Shown in pieces: positions 52,438-61,868 of a stretch of DNA of 64,000 nt. Where the stretch lies: the NCBI GenBank assembly GCA_934229535.1, contig CAKQDS010000002.1, forward strand, positions 1 through 64,000, given 5' to 3'. The notes beneath the pieces were generated by a model. It was not told the DNA's origin, ran no database searches, and saw only the letters and a program-made list of their open reading frames with translations. Both the position numbers and the translations under genes were made by a program. Origin of the DNA: an uncultured Anaeroplasmataceae bacterium. GTDB lineage: Bacteria; Bacillota_I; Bacilli_A; Acholeplasmatales; Anaeroplasmataceae. Every line of letters begins with the position of its first letter. Position 1 is the first letter of the stretch.

Positions 52438-53947
52438 TAATCACCTCATCATAATCAATAATAGTTTCTTCTTCACTATATAATGAATTAGTCAAACGAT
52501 TTGACTTTATTTTATAAATAAGACCACTAATTTCGATAGAAATAATTGGTGTCAAAGCTACAAAAGCAACACAGCCAAAGGCGTCAGTCATAACATTACC
52601 ACCAACAGCCACACATGCTCCTATAGCCATTGGTAAAACAAATGCTGAAACCATTGCCCCTGAGGCAACACCACCAGAGTCGAAAGCTACACCTGAGAAA
52701 AACTTAGGTACAAAAAATGTTAAAGCTAAAGCAATAATATAAAGTGGTACCAAAAACCATAAAATAGAAATACCTGTAATTACCCTTAGCATAGCTAAGC
52801 CTACTGCAAGGGCAACACCTATTGAAAGACTTAACATCATAAATGATGCCGAAATAGCACCACTTGACATCTGCTCAACCTGTTTAGTTAAAACGTGAAT
52901 TGCCGGCTCTGCAGAAACAACAAAATAACCAATCAAAAGTCCTAGAGGCACTAATAAAATACCATGCCATATACCACCAAGCGTTTTACCAATTTCTATA
53001 CCAATTGGCATAAAACCAACATTTGCTCCTGTCAAAAAGAAAACAAGACCAATATAAGTAAATACTAAACCAATGCAAATTCTTATAAGCTGTTTTTTGG
53101 AAAAAGGACGATTAATTAATTGAAATAATATGAAGAAAACAATGATTGGACATAATGCGAAGCCAACCTCCTTCATATAATCAAAAATTCCATGTCCATA
53201 CAAAAACAAAACATCCTTAGTTGTTGATGGATTAATAACATCACTAAGCTCGTAGCTTCCACCCTCAAGCTTAAAAACAATACCAAGTATCATTGTAGAT
53301 AGAATTGGCCCAACACTACAAAGAGCAACCAAACCAAAGGAATCATCCTGACTACCCTTTGAAGAGCTTATAGAAGCAATACCAACACCTAAAGACATAA
53401 TAAATGGAACCGTCATTGGTCCTGTAGTTACACCACCAGCATCAAATGAAACCGCAATGAAGCTTTTAGGAACAAAAAAAGTCAAAACAAATATTACAGT
53501 ATATAAAATAATAAGCATTATATTTAAAGGAATCTTAAAAATAATTCTTAATACTGCAAAGCATAAAAAGATACCAACACCAACAGAAACTGTTAAAATC
53601 AATACCATATTTTGAACACCATTAACCTGATTAGCAAGTATTGATAAATCAGGCTCAGAAATAGTTACAATTATTCCGATAATTAAAGAAATAAAGGCAA
53701 TAATCCAAATATTTTTAGATTGCGCCATTCTTTTACCAAGCTTCGAACCAATTGTAAGCATACTTAAATCTGCGCCTATACCAAACAATGCCATTCCAAC
53801 AATAAGAAAGATAGCACCAACAACAAATGACATAAAGGTACCACTTTGCATATTAACTAGGCTGACGCTTAACAAAAGAACTATCAAAGTGATTGGCATA
53901 ATTGATGAAAATGATTCTTTAATTTTAAATTTGATTTGTTCAATCAC
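52424..53947 (-). CDS. DUF1538 integral membrane protein, two repeated halves
   Basis: 507 residues, about twelve helices in two homologous DUF1538 halves. Each half ends with the same signature: SFDAGGVTTGPMTVPFIMSL and AFDSGGVASGAMVSAFVLPM, a Gly-rich loop likely to form a transport path. Function is unknown in general; a PII-regulated transporter is the common inference. Translation should begin at the GTG at 53947, preceded by GAGGTG; the longer frame to 54040 runs inside the cotransporter gene and adds no family sequence. Second gene of a three-gene run. Confidence 0.85.
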   Translation of the reverse strand: MIEQIKFKIKESFSSIMPITLIVLLLSVSLVNMQSGTFMSFVVGAIFLIVGMALFGIGADLSMLTIGSKLGKRMAQSKNIWIIAFISLIIGIIVTISEPDLSILANQVNGVQNMVLILTVSVGVGIFLCFAVLRIIFKIPLNIMLIILYTVIFVLTFFVPKSFIAVSFDAGGVTTGPMTVPFIMSLGVGIASISSSKGSQDDSFGLVALCSVGPILSTMILGIVFKLEGGSYELSDVINPSTTKDVLFLYGHGIFDYMKEVGFALCPIIVFFILFQLINRPFSKKQLIRICIGLVFTYIGLVFFLTGANVGFMPIGIEIGKTLGGIWHGILLVPLGLLIGYFVVSAEPAIHVLTKQVEQMSSGAISASFMMLSLSIGVALAVGLAMLRVITGISILWFLVPLYIIALALTFFVPKFFSGVAFDSGGVASGAMVSAFVLPMAIGACVAVGGNVMTDAFGCVAFVALTPIISIEISGLIYKIKSNRLTNSLYSEEETIIDYDEVINDGR

Positions 53948-53963
53948 TTTTCTCACCTCATTT

Positions 53964-55646
53964 TTAATGATTAAATTCGTCAAATTGGCAATATTCATCA
54001 TTAATAACATTGCTAGCAATGTTATTAGAATGGTCACCAATTCTTTCTAGATTTGATAAAATATCAACATAATAATCAGTACTTGAAACACTACATATAC
54101 CATTATTAATACGTAAAATATGTTTTTTTCTAAATACCTCTTCCATTTTATCAACCTTTTCCTCATTTGGAGAAACACCAAGAGCCATATCCTTATTCCA
54201 TGATGCAAGTGATAAAATTGATGAATGAACCATATCATCTAAAGTATCATACATTGTCTTTAAATCCTCAGCACCCTCAGTTGATAATATTTGTTTATCA
54301 TCATATCTTTCATTAAAGAAATCAACGATATTTGTACAATGATCGCCTATTCTCTCTAAATCCTTTATAGTATCAAGATATTTAGATAATTTATTTGATG
54401 TATCCTTATCCAAAGAATCAATTAAGGTAAATTTAATTAAATAATCATGGATTCGCTTATCAAGACTATTAATTTCCTGTTCATAATTATCAGCCTTTTC
54501 TTTTGCACCCTGAATATTTGTAAATGAAAAATTCTTTGTTAAATTAAAATATTCAATAACTCTTTCACCCATATAATCAACAGCCTTCTTAGCAAATTCA
54601 ATAGCTACAGCTGGTGATCTTGATATTAAAGAATAATCATTAAGTCCATGAATTATGACATTCTCTTCTTCCTTATCCTTAATAACCTTATTAGCAATCC
54701 ATACTAGGTGTTTTATAAAAAAGAACAATATGAATGTTGAAACTAAATTAAAGATAATATGAGCAACTGAAATCGTCATTTTGGCAGATAAATGCATCTT
54801 TAGCTCTAACAAATGAATAAATGGTGCATAGGCCCACCTTAATAAAATCATAAAAATCAAGGCACCAATTATATTAAATAATGCGTGAACAAGTGCTGTT
54901 CTTTTAGCCTCAACTGATGATCCCCAAGCTGCAAGAACGGCCGTAATACATGTTCCAATATTAGCACCAAGTAAAATAGGAATTGCCCCAATAAGGCTTA
55001 AATTTCCAACAGCATAAAGAGATTGTAATATACCAATTGCTGCAGCACTTGATTGAATTATGGCTGTAAAAATAACACCAACAAATAATCCTAAAACAGG
55101 CCATTGTCCAAATGTTTGGAAAATGTTATTTGCTACATCAGAATATTGTGCCAATATTGCATCAAGACCTGTAGACATTAGTTCAAGTCCATAAAATAAT
55201 AAACCAAAGCCTAAAACTACATTTCCAAGCTCTTTAACCTTAGTCTTCTTAGAAAAGAAAATTATAAATGAACCAATGGACACAAATACTAAAGCATACT
55301 TAGATACATCAAGACTTATTAAAACTGATGTAACAGTTGTACCAATATTTGCTCCCATAATTACACCAACAGCTTGAGGGAAGGTCATTAGACCAGCACT
55401 TACAAGCCCAACAGTAAGAGCGGTTGTACCAGATGATGATTGAATTAAAACAGTAACAAAAGCACCAACTAGAATTCCTTTAAATGGGGTATTAGTAGTT
55501 TTTTCAATAATCATTTTTAGCTTATTTCCAGCTAATCTTTTTAAACTATCACTCATTAAATTTATTCCAAATAGGAATAACGCTAAACCACCAATAATTT
55601 TGATAATAGTAAACAGCATACTAAAATCCGACGTTGCAAGAAACAT
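53964..55646 (-). CDS. Na/Pi cotransporter family protein with PhoU-like tail
   Basis: About 560 residues. Two Na/Pi repeats with the signature QSS motifs (IQSSSGTTALTVGLVSAG and IQSSAAAIGILQSL), about nine helices, then a cytosolic PhoU-like bundle (about 350-560, with DLERIGDHCTNI and NLERIGDHSNNI). It imports phosphate or a similar anion with sodium. Start: ATG at 55646 is five bases after GGAGG; an ATG at 55658 is also possible. First gene of the run with DUF1538 and PII-like. Confidence 0.9.
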   Translation of the reverse strand: MFLATSDFSMLFTIIKIIGGLALFLFGINLMSDSLKRLAGNKLKMIIEKTTNTPFKGILVGAFVTVLIQSSSGTTALTVGLVSAGLMTFPQAVGVIMGANIGTTVTSVLISLDVSKYALVFVSIGSFIIFFSKKTKVKELGNVVLGFGLLFYGLELMSTGLDAILAQYSDVANNIFQTFGQWPVLGLFVGVIFTAIIQSSAAAIGILQSLYAVGNLSLIGAIPILLGANIGTCITAVLAAWGSSVEAKRTALVHALFNIIGALIFMILLRWAYAPFIHLLELKMHLSAKMTISVAHIIFNLVSTFILFFFIKHLVWIANKVIKDKEEENVIIHGLNDYSLISRSPAVAIEFAKKAVDYMGERVIEYFNLTKNFSFTNIQGAKEKADNYEQEINSLDKRIHDYLIKFTLIDSLDKDTSNKLSKYLDTIKDLERIGDHCTNIVDFFNERYDDKQILSTEGAEDLKTMYDTLDDMVHSSILSLASWNKDMALGVSPNEEKVDKMEEVFRKKHILRINNGICSVSSTDYYVDILSNLERIGDHSNNIASNVINDEYCQFDEFNH

Positions 55647-55758
55647 AAGAGCCTCCATATTTTATTACTCAATATTTACCAAATCTTTACATATCAATAA
55701 TACCATAAATAATTAAATAAATGCAACAACATTTTTCTAATGTAAGCACTTTACTTTA

Positions 55759-57489
55759 TTACTCTTCTACACTTGCAAATTGAGAATTATATAATTCAGC
55801 ATAAAATCCATTTTTTTCTAATAATTCATTATGGGTACCTGTCTCAATAATCGAACCATTTTTCATTACAATTATCTTAGTTGCACTCTTAATTGTTTGC
55901 AAACGATGAGCAATCATAAATGTTGTTCTTCCTTGCATTAAATTATTAAAAGCATTAGAAACAAGGATTTCTGTTCTTGTATCAATATTTGATGTTGCTT
56001 CATCTAATATTAAAATATTAGGAAGAGCCAGCATTAATCTTGCAATACATAAAAGCTGCTTTTGACCAACAGATAAGCCTTCAGCATCAGATATAATAGT
56101 ATCATAGCCATGTGGCATTCTCATTATAAAATTATGAGCATAGCTCTTTTTAGATGCCTCAATTACTTCATCTCTTGTAGCTTTATCCTTGGCATAAGCT
56201 ATGTTGTCGTAAATTGTACCTTGAAACAACCAAGTATCCTGTAAAACCATACCAATATTATTTCTAAGGCTTTTTTTAGTTATTTTTGCCGTATCATAAT
56301 TATCAAGATATATGTGACCTGAATCAATATCATAAAATCTCATAAGTAAATTGATAAATGTTGTTTTGCCACAACCAGTTGGACCAACAATAGCAATTAG
56401 GTCACCCTTTTTTACATCAAGATTAAAATTTTGAATTAAAGGCTTATCTTTATTATATGAAAATGCTACATTTTCAATTTTAATATTTCCTAAAACGTCC
56501 TTAACATTAACCAAATTAGGCTCCTCATGCTCAATTTCCTCATCTAATAACTCAAAAACACGTTTAGCACTAGCAAGAGAATTTTGAAGCTCTGCAACTA
56601 CACCACTTATTTCATTAAATGGCTTTGTATATGATGAAGCATATGATAAGAAGATATATAAGGTTCCAACACTTATTGAACCCTTAATCGCAAATAATGC
56701 CCCAGTAACACCAACGCTCGCATAAACCAAAGCATTAATAAATCTAGTTGTAGGATTAACAAGTGATGATAAAAATTGAGCTTTAACACCACATTTATGA
56801 AGTCTTTGATTAATTTCTTTAAATCTAGCTATACTATTATCCTGATAATCATAGGCTACTACTAAATGAGACTGTTCAAACATTTCATTCATTAATCCAG
56901 ACATTTCACCCTTAATTTTAGATTGTTCCTTAAATACCTTATAGCTTAGCTTAGCAATTAGTGAAGCACATATTAAAGAAAGTGGCGTTAAGACAATAAC
57001 AACAAGTGCAATTGGCCAAGAAATACTAATCATAAAGCCTAAGGTAAAGGCAATAGTTAAAACACCACTTAAAAGCTGGGTAAATGTTTGAAGCATTCCA
57101 TCACTAATTTGATCAATATCAGTTGTAATTCTTGATAAAATATCACCATGAATATGATGATCAATATAAGCAATAGGTAAATTAGTAATTTTAAAGAAAG
57201 CATCATTACGCATTCTATATACAAGCTTATATATAACATCATAAATTATAAAATTTAATAAATAATTAGCCAATGCACCTATACTTAAAATACCAAGTAA
57301 TGCATAAATTATTTTCATTACTAAATCAAAATCTACATTATTTTTTTCAACCATCGCATCAATTGCCTTACCAACAATAACTGGTATAAACAATGTTGCA
57401 GCCACACTAATCATTGCAAAAATAAAGGCTACAATAAGAAGCCATGCTTCTTTTTTAGAATATGATATAATTCTTTTTAGAGTTGACAT
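55759..57489 (-). CDS. Heterodimeric ABC exporter, subunit with the intact catalytic site
   Basis: 576 residues. Six helices then ATPase: Walker A GPTGCGKTT, signature LSVGQKQLLCIARL, Walker B LILDEATSNID with catalytic Glu, H-loop IAHRLQTI. The signature has Val in place of Gly (LSVGQ), a change seen in one half of asymmetric exporters. Its ATG overlaps the upstream stop (TAATG) with GGGAGGT before it. With the next gene it forms a multidrug-exporter-like heterodimer (LmrCD/TM287-288 type). Confidence 0.92.
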   Translation of the reverse strand: MSTLKRIISYSKKEAWLLIVAFIFAMISVAATLFIPVIVGKAIDAMVEKNNVDFDLVMKIIYALLGILSIGALANYLLNFIIYDVIYKLVYRMRNDAFFKITNLPIAYIDHHIHGDILSRITTDIDQISDGMLQTFTQLLSGVLTIAFTLGFMISISWPIALVVIVLTPLSLICASLIAKLSYKVFKEQSKIKGEMSGLMNEMFEQSHLVVAYDYQDNSIARFKEINQRLHKCGVKAQFLSSLVNPTTRFINALVYASVGVTGALFAIKGSISVGTLYIFLSYASSYTKPFNEISGVVAELQNSLASAKRVFELLDEEIEHEEPNLVNVKDVLGNIKIENVAFSYNKDKPLIQNFNLDVKKGDLIAIVGPTGCGKTTFINLLMRFYDIDSGHIYLDNYDTAKITKKSLRNNIGMVLQDTWLFQGTIYDNIAYAKDKATRDEVIEASKKSYAHNFIMRMPHGYDTIISDAEGLSVGQKQLLCIARLMLALPNILILDEATSNIDTRTEILVSNAFNNLMQGRTTFMIAHRLQTIKSATKIIVMKNGSIIETGTHNELLEKNGFYAELYNSQFASVEE

Positions 57490-59204
57490 TAGTTATTACC
57501 TCCCTCTTGGGAAACATAAATATCCTTATAAACACTAGATGTTTTCAATAATTCCTCATGCTTACCAATTCCTACAATTTTAGCATCATCCATCGCTAAA
57601 ATAACATCACTATTTTTAATAGATGTTACACGAACTGAAATAATAATTATCGTTAAGGTTTTATTTAATCCTCTTATTGCCTTTCTTAACTCAAAATCAG
57701 TTTTGTAATCCAAAGCACTAGAAGAATCATCTAAAATTAAAACCTCAGGCTTTCTAACAAGAGCCCTAGCAATCGATAATCTTTGCTTTTCACCTCCTGA
57801 GAAATTCTTTCCACCCTCTAAAACAATAGTATCTAAGCCATCAGGCTGGCGCATAACAAAGTCATAGGCTTGAGCGTTTTTTAATGCCTCAATAATTTCA
57901 TCATCACTAAATTTCTCACCAAAGCAAATATTGTCTCTAATAGTTCCAAAAATTAAAGAGCTCTTTTGCAAAACAGGAATTATTTTACTATGTAGATATG
58001 TCAAATCATAATCCTTTAAATTATTGCCATTAAAATAAATATTACCTTTATTTGGATCATAAAAACGATCTAACAAACGAATAATGGTTGATTTACCACA
58101 ACCAGTTGAACCAATTATTCCAATAGTTTGTCCTTCTAAAATTTTAAAGCTAGCATTTTCTAAAGCATGATTAGCAGCCTCATTATAAGCAAATGAAACA
58201 TTATCAAAAACAATTTTTTCCGTTGCATAGCCAGAAGTTAAGCTACCGTTTTTTATACTTGAAGATGCAGCAAAAACCTCATTTATTCTACTAGCTGATG
58301 CTGAAGCCTTGGTAAAAATAACAACTAAATTAGCTACAACAACTATAGCCACTAAAATTTGATTCATATAATTAGCTAAAGCCGTCATATCACCTTGAGA
58401 AATAACTCCACTATTAACTCTAAATGATCCAAAATATAAAATTAAAACAATAGCCACATTAACAATAATAGAAATAATTGGATTCAGCAAAGCACTTATT
58501 CTTCCAACTCTTATCGAATCTCGCTTTAAATCATTCGAAGAGCTATCAAAACGATTCTCTTCGTATATTTCCTTAGAAAAGGCTCTAACAACTCTAGCTC
58601 CACTTAGATTTTCTTTAGTAATAGTTGTTAAATTATCTAAATCACCCTGAACCTTTTTATTCTTAGGAATATTAATCTTCATAATAAGGAAAATAAGTCC
58701 AAAAATTAATAAGCCTGTAGTTAAAAAGATAATAGAAAGACTCTTAGAAATAAAAAATGACATCAAAGTTGCACCAATAACAATGAATGGTGCCCTAACA
58801 ACTAATCTAATAAGCATCGCAACAGATGTTTGAACCTGATTAATATCATTTGTCATTCTTGTCATCAATGATGAAATCTTAAATTCATCAATTTCTTTAA
58901 ATGATAACGAATTGATATGCTCATATAAATCATTACGAAGTCTTGTTCCAACACCCTGAGAGGCTTGGCAAGCAAAATATTGACAAACAAGGGTAGAGCA
59001 CAAACCGATTGCTGCAGCTAAAACTAAAATACCACCCATTTTCCAAACATAGGCACTATCTAAATTTTTAACTCCCTTATCAATAATTGAAGCCATAATT
59101 AAAGGAACAATAAGCTCAAATATTGCTTCGATTAATTTGAACATTGGTCCTAATATAACCTCTTTTTTATAATACTTTAAATATTTTTTATATAGTTTAA
59201 ACAT
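57489..59204 (-). CDS. Heterodimeric ABC exporter, subunit with the degenerate site
   Basis: 571 residues. Six helices, Walker A GSTGCGKST and signature FSGGEKQRLSIARAL are normal, but Walker B reads LILDDSSSALD, with Asp instead of the catalytic Glu, and the switch His is replaced (IIISVRVTSI instead of IAHRLxTI). This is the usual non-hydrolysing partner of a heterodimeric exporter. GGAGTGA precedes the ATG. A LysR gene is divergent and may control the pair. Confidence 0.92.
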   Translation of the reverse strand: MFKLYKKYLKYYKKEVILGPMFKLIEAIFELIVPLIMASIIDKGVKNLDSAYVWKMGGILVLAAAIGLCSTLVCQYFACQASQGVGTRLRNDLYEHINSLSFKEIDEFKISSLMTRMTNDINQVQTSVAMLIRLVVRAPFIVIGATLMSFFISKSLSIIFLTTGLLIFGLIFLIMKINIPKNKKVQGDLDNLTTITKENLSGARVVRAFSKEIYEENRFDSSSNDLKRDSIRVGRISALLNPIISIIVNVAIVLILYFGSFRVNSGVISQGDMTALANYMNQILVAIVVVANLVVIFTKASASASRINEVFAASSSIKNGSLTSGYATEKIVFDNVSFAYNEAANHALENASFKILEGQTIGIIGSTGCGKSTIIRLLDRFYDPNKGNIYFNGNNLKDYDLTYLHSKIIPVLQKSSLIFGTIRDNICFGEKFSDDEIIEALKNAQAYDFVMRQPDGLDTIVLEGGKNFSGGEKQRLSIARALVRKPEVLILDDSSSALDYKTDFELRKAIRGLNKTLTIIIISVRVTSIKNSDVILAMDDAKIVGIGKHEELLKTSSVYKDIYVSQEGGNN

Positions 59205-59234
59205 TTTATCACTCCAATACTAAATACGCCTTTA

Positions 59235-59261
59235 ATTATACCACAAAATATAGTATACTAT
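59235..59261. promoter_or_regulatory. Divergent control region with 12-base palindrome
   Basis: Minus-strand -10 TATAAT (59235-59240) for the ABC pair; the palindrome ATAGTATACTAT (59250-59261) covers its -35 region and lies before the LysR gene, a candidate LysR or ABC-operon operator. Confidence 0.55.
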
Positions 59262-59311
59262 TTATATATGATATATATATCTACTAAATAATTTTTGTAT
59301 AGGTGATTTTT

Positions 59312-60148
59312 ATGAATTTAAAGCAATTGTCGTATTTTGTAACAGTAGTTGAATCAGGAAGTATTTCAAAGGCAGCAAAAAAGCTTCATATGTCGCAGCC
59401 TCCTCTATCAAGACATATGCATCTACTTGAAGAGGATTTAAATGTCAAGCTCTTTCAAAGGCAAACAAATTCCTTAAAGCTTACCCAGGAAGGTGAAGAA
59501 TTATATAAACGTGCCTATGATCTTCTTGAGCTTGCCTCAAAAACTGAAAAGGCAATTTTAGAATTAAATAAAAACGAATATAAAACATTAGAAATAGGGA
59601 TGGTGTCATCATCAATTAATTATTTGCTCGACAAGCCTATTTATGATTATTTAAATAAAAACAAGCTAAAGCTATCTATTCATGAAGGTAATACCTATGA
59701 GCTATTAGAGCAATTAAATCATCATATTATTGATTTAGCAATTTGTAGAACTCCATTTTCCTATAATTTATATGAACATAAAAAGCTTTGTGATGAAGAA
59801 ATGATTTTAGTAAGCAAAAGCAAATTAAAGAATTCATATTCCATTTCTGATTTAGATAATGCTCCCATGATCATATATCGTCGCTTTAAAACCATTATTC
59901 AAACCCTTTTTAATGAAAAAAACGCCTCACTTAATATAATGATTGAGGTTGATGATGCTAAAAGTGCCATTCTTTGGGCCAATACCAATATTGGAATTGC
60001 CATAGTTCCAAAATCTATTTTTAAAGCGTTAAATACCAATTTATATTCAGCACACCTAAATGAAGAAGCACTTGATACATCATTAATGGTGATTCTTAGA
60101 AAAAATGAAAAAGAAAAGGAAATTCTTGATTTTAAGAATTTCCTATAA
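59312..60148 (+). CDS. LysR-family transcription regulator
   Basis: 278 residues. Winged HTH MNLKQLSYFVTVVESGSISKAAKKLHMSQPPLSRHMHLLEEDLNVKLF is textbook LysR; the C-terminal periplasmic-binding fold follows (TLEIGMVSSSIN...). ATG at 59312 with AGGTG upstream is preferred over GTG at 59303. It is divergent from the ABC exporter, the usual arrangement for a regulator and its target. Its last codons contain the mscL terminator hairpin. Confidence 0.93.
   Translation: MNLKQLSYFVTVVESGSISKAAKKLHMSQPPLSRHMHLLEEDLNVKLFQRQTNSLKLTQEGEELYKRAYDLLELASKTEKAILELNKNEYKTLEIGMVSSSINYLLDKPIYDYLNKNKLKLSIHEGNTYELLEQLNHHIIDLAICRTPFSYNLYEHKKLCDEEMILVSKSKLKNSYSISDLDNAPMIIYRRFKTIIQTLFNEKNASLNIMIEVDDAKSAILWANTNIGIAIVPKSIFKALNTNLYSAHLNEEALDTSLMVILRKNEKEKEILDFKNFL
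60107..60143 (-). terminator. mscL terminator inside the 3' end of the LysR gene
   Basis: GGAAATTCTT (60118-60127), GATTTT, AAGAATTTCC (60134-60143), a perfect ten-pair stem. On the minus strand it runs into TTTTCTTTTTC; no T-run on the plus strand. Confidence 0.75.
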
Positions 60149-60151
60149 AGC

Positions 60152-60577
60152 TTATTTATCTTCCTTATTATCTTCGCTTTCTTCTTTAACTTCTTCTTCC
60201 TTATGATGAATTGCTTTCTCTTTAACAAATTCAGATGCTTCAGTTAATTTCTTATTAGTTGCTATAATAACCTTTAAAGCAACAAAGATTGAAAGCGCAA
60301 TGATTAAGAAATCAATAATTGTTTGAATAAAATTACCATAATTTAATGTTACAGCCGCCTTAACAATTTCTCCTTCTTCATTAAGTACAGCAGGAACAAG
60401 AGTTGCCTTTAGCTCAGTAACATTAACCTTACAAATAACACCAATTACTGGCATTATAATATCGTTTACTAAGCTTGAAACAATCTTATTAAACGCACTA
60501 CCAATAATCATACCTATAGCCAAATCTAATACATTTCCCTTTTTAATAAATTCCCCAAATTCCTTAAAAAACTTCAT
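60152..60577 (-). CDS. mscL: Large-conductance mechanosensitive channel MscL
   Basis: 141 residues. FIKKGNVLDLAIGMIIGSAFNKIVSSLVNDIIMPVIG is the conserved first helix and pore; the second helix (IQTIIDFLIIALSIFVALKVI) and an acidic tail follow. The periplasmic loop is long (about 40 residues). It opens under hypo-osmotic shock. Of several in-frame ATGs the one at 60577 (MKFFKEFGEF) best matches the family. Confidence 0.95.
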   Translation of the reverse strand: MKFFKEFGEFIKKGNVLDLAIGMIIGSAFNKIVSSLVNDIIMPVIGVICKVNVTELKATLVPAVLNEEGEIVKAAVTLNYGNFIQTIIDFLIIALSIFVALKVIIATNKKLTEASEFVKEKAIHHKEEEVKEESEDNKEDK

Positions 60578-60607
60578 AAAATGCATTTCCTTCCTTCGTA
60601 TACAATA

Positions 60608-60636
60608 ATTATAAGACAAAATATTTTAAGAAGCAA
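60608..60636 (-). promoter_or_regulatory. mscL promoter
   Basis: Minus-strand TTGCTT (60631-60636), 17 bases, TATAAT (60608-60613). Confidence 0.65.
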
Positions 60637-60657
60637 GGTAAAAAACAAAATTTCATA

Positions 60658-60686
60658 TTTACTTTTTTCTCTTTTTTTAATATAAT
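60658..60686 (+). promoter_or_regulatory. Promoter of the formate/nitrite-type channel gene
   Basis: TTTACT (60658-60663), 17 bases, TATAAT (60681-60686); ATGGAG ribosome site before the ATG. Confidence 0.6.
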
Positions 60687-60716
60687 GGTTGATAGTGAAA
60701 AAATGGAGTAAGATTT

Positions 60717-61370
60717 ATGAAGAATTATTTAATGATATTTATAAGTGCAATTATTGCAGGAATGTTTATTGCCTTTGGCGCCACCTTATATTTAACAAGT
60801 GCTGTTCATGATGGCTATTTATATAAAATAATAGGAGCTTTCCTATTTGGAATTGGTTTATTTACTATTATTCAATTTGGCTTTTGGCTATATACAGGTA
60901 AGGTAGGCTATATCTTAGATAACAAACCAAAATATTTATTAAGTCTACTTATTTGTTTAATTGGTAATATTCTAGGTGTATTCATTCTATCCTCAATTTT
61001 AAAGCTAACTCATATTATTAATAATGACATAATTAATTTATGTAAATCAATGGTTGAGACTAAGCAAAATGAGTCATGGTATGAGGTTATCATTTTATCA
61101 GCAATGTGTGGTATAATGATTTATCTTGCCGTTGAAGGCCACAAAAAATGCGAATATGCCTTTGGTAAAGTGATTTTCGCCTTTATGCCCATAGTTTTAT
61201 TCATTCTATGTGGTTTTGAGCACGTTGTCGCAAACGTATGCTATTATACATATGCTGGATTATTTAATGGTAAGGTTGTTTTATATTTTCTACTTATGGC
61301 AATAGGTAATGGCCTAGGCTCATTATTCTTTGATGGTAGTCGAAAAATAATAGAAAAATTAAAGGCTTAA
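60717..61370 (+). CDS. Formate/nitrite transporter family (FocA-like) membrane protein
   Basis: 217 residues with six helices. The family pattern is visible: AGMFIAFGATLYL in helix 1, LIGNILGVFIL, and GFEHVVANVCYYTYA plus IGNGLGSLFF in the second half. It is shorter than FocA (about 280), mainly in the ends. Likely a channel for formate or a similar small anion made in fermentation. Own promoter and terminator. Confidence 0.85.
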   Translation: MKNYLMIFISAIIAGMFIAFGATLYLTSAVHDGYLYKIIGAFLFGIGLFTIIQFGFWLYTGKVGYILDNKPKYLLSLLICLIGNILGVFILSSILKLTHIINNDIINLCKSMVETKQNESWYEVIILSAMCGIMIYLAVEGHKKCEYAFGKVIFAFMPIVLFILCGFEHVVANVCYYTYAGLFNGKVVLYFLLMAIGNGLGSLFFDGSRKIIEKLKA

Positions 61371-61381
61371 GGCCTTTTTTT
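61361..61381 (+). terminator. Terminator of the FocA-like gene
   Basis: AAAGGC (61361-61366), TTAAG, GCCTTT (61372-61377), then Ts; the stop codon lies in the loop. Confidence 0.8.
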
Positions 61382-61865
61382 ATTTATAAAACAATTCTTT
61401 TTCACCTAATATAATTCTTGTATCATATTTTTCATTTAAGACCTCTTCTATCGTTATATAATAGAATAAATTGTTTTCATTACTTTTAACAAAATCATTA
61501 GCTAAATAGGTTATGATTATCTTGTCTTTCATTAAAAAGAATGGATCATCTATTCCACTAAAAGCATATAATGGAAACATTTGATCAACAAGCTTATAAG
61601 CTTTATAAGTTCCAACATGATATTTATTTTCTAATAGATAATGATAAATATCATTTGTGTAATCAGTCAATGTGTAATCGCTAAAAAGCCTTTTCTTTAA
61701 ATAAATGATATTCTCATCTCTATCATACACATCATTATATTTGGGAAAATTATCATCCAAGCCATATTTTTCAAGTGTTTCTAAATCAAAGAAGCCCTTA
61801 TTTCTTTTTTGACAACCACATAAACAAAATAAAACTACTATAACAAAAAAAATTATTTTTTTCAT
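61380..61865 (-). CDS. Uncharacterised lipoprotein
   Basis: 161 residues. Signal peptide with lipobox CLCGC; mature part of about 145 residues with no family I can name, rich in Tyr and Asp (PKYNDVYDRDENIIYLKKR). It follows the next lipoprotein gene by three bases and is therefore co-transcribed. The two lipoproteins lie behind the large repeat-helix gene. Confidence 0.65.
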   Translation of the reverse strand: MKKIIFFVIVVLFCLCGCQKRNKGFFDLETLEKYGLDDNFPKYNDVYDRDENIIYLKKRLFSDYTLTDYTNDIYHYLLENKYHVGTYKAYKLVDQMFPLYAFSGIDDPFFLMKDKIIITYLANDFVKSNENNLFYYITIEEVLNEKYDTRIILGEKELFYK

Positions 61866-61868
61866 TCA

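Noticed and set aside
53948..54040. N-terminal extension of the DUF1538 gene
   Set aside because: It overlaps the cotransporter coding end; the GTG at 53947 has GAGGTG before it.
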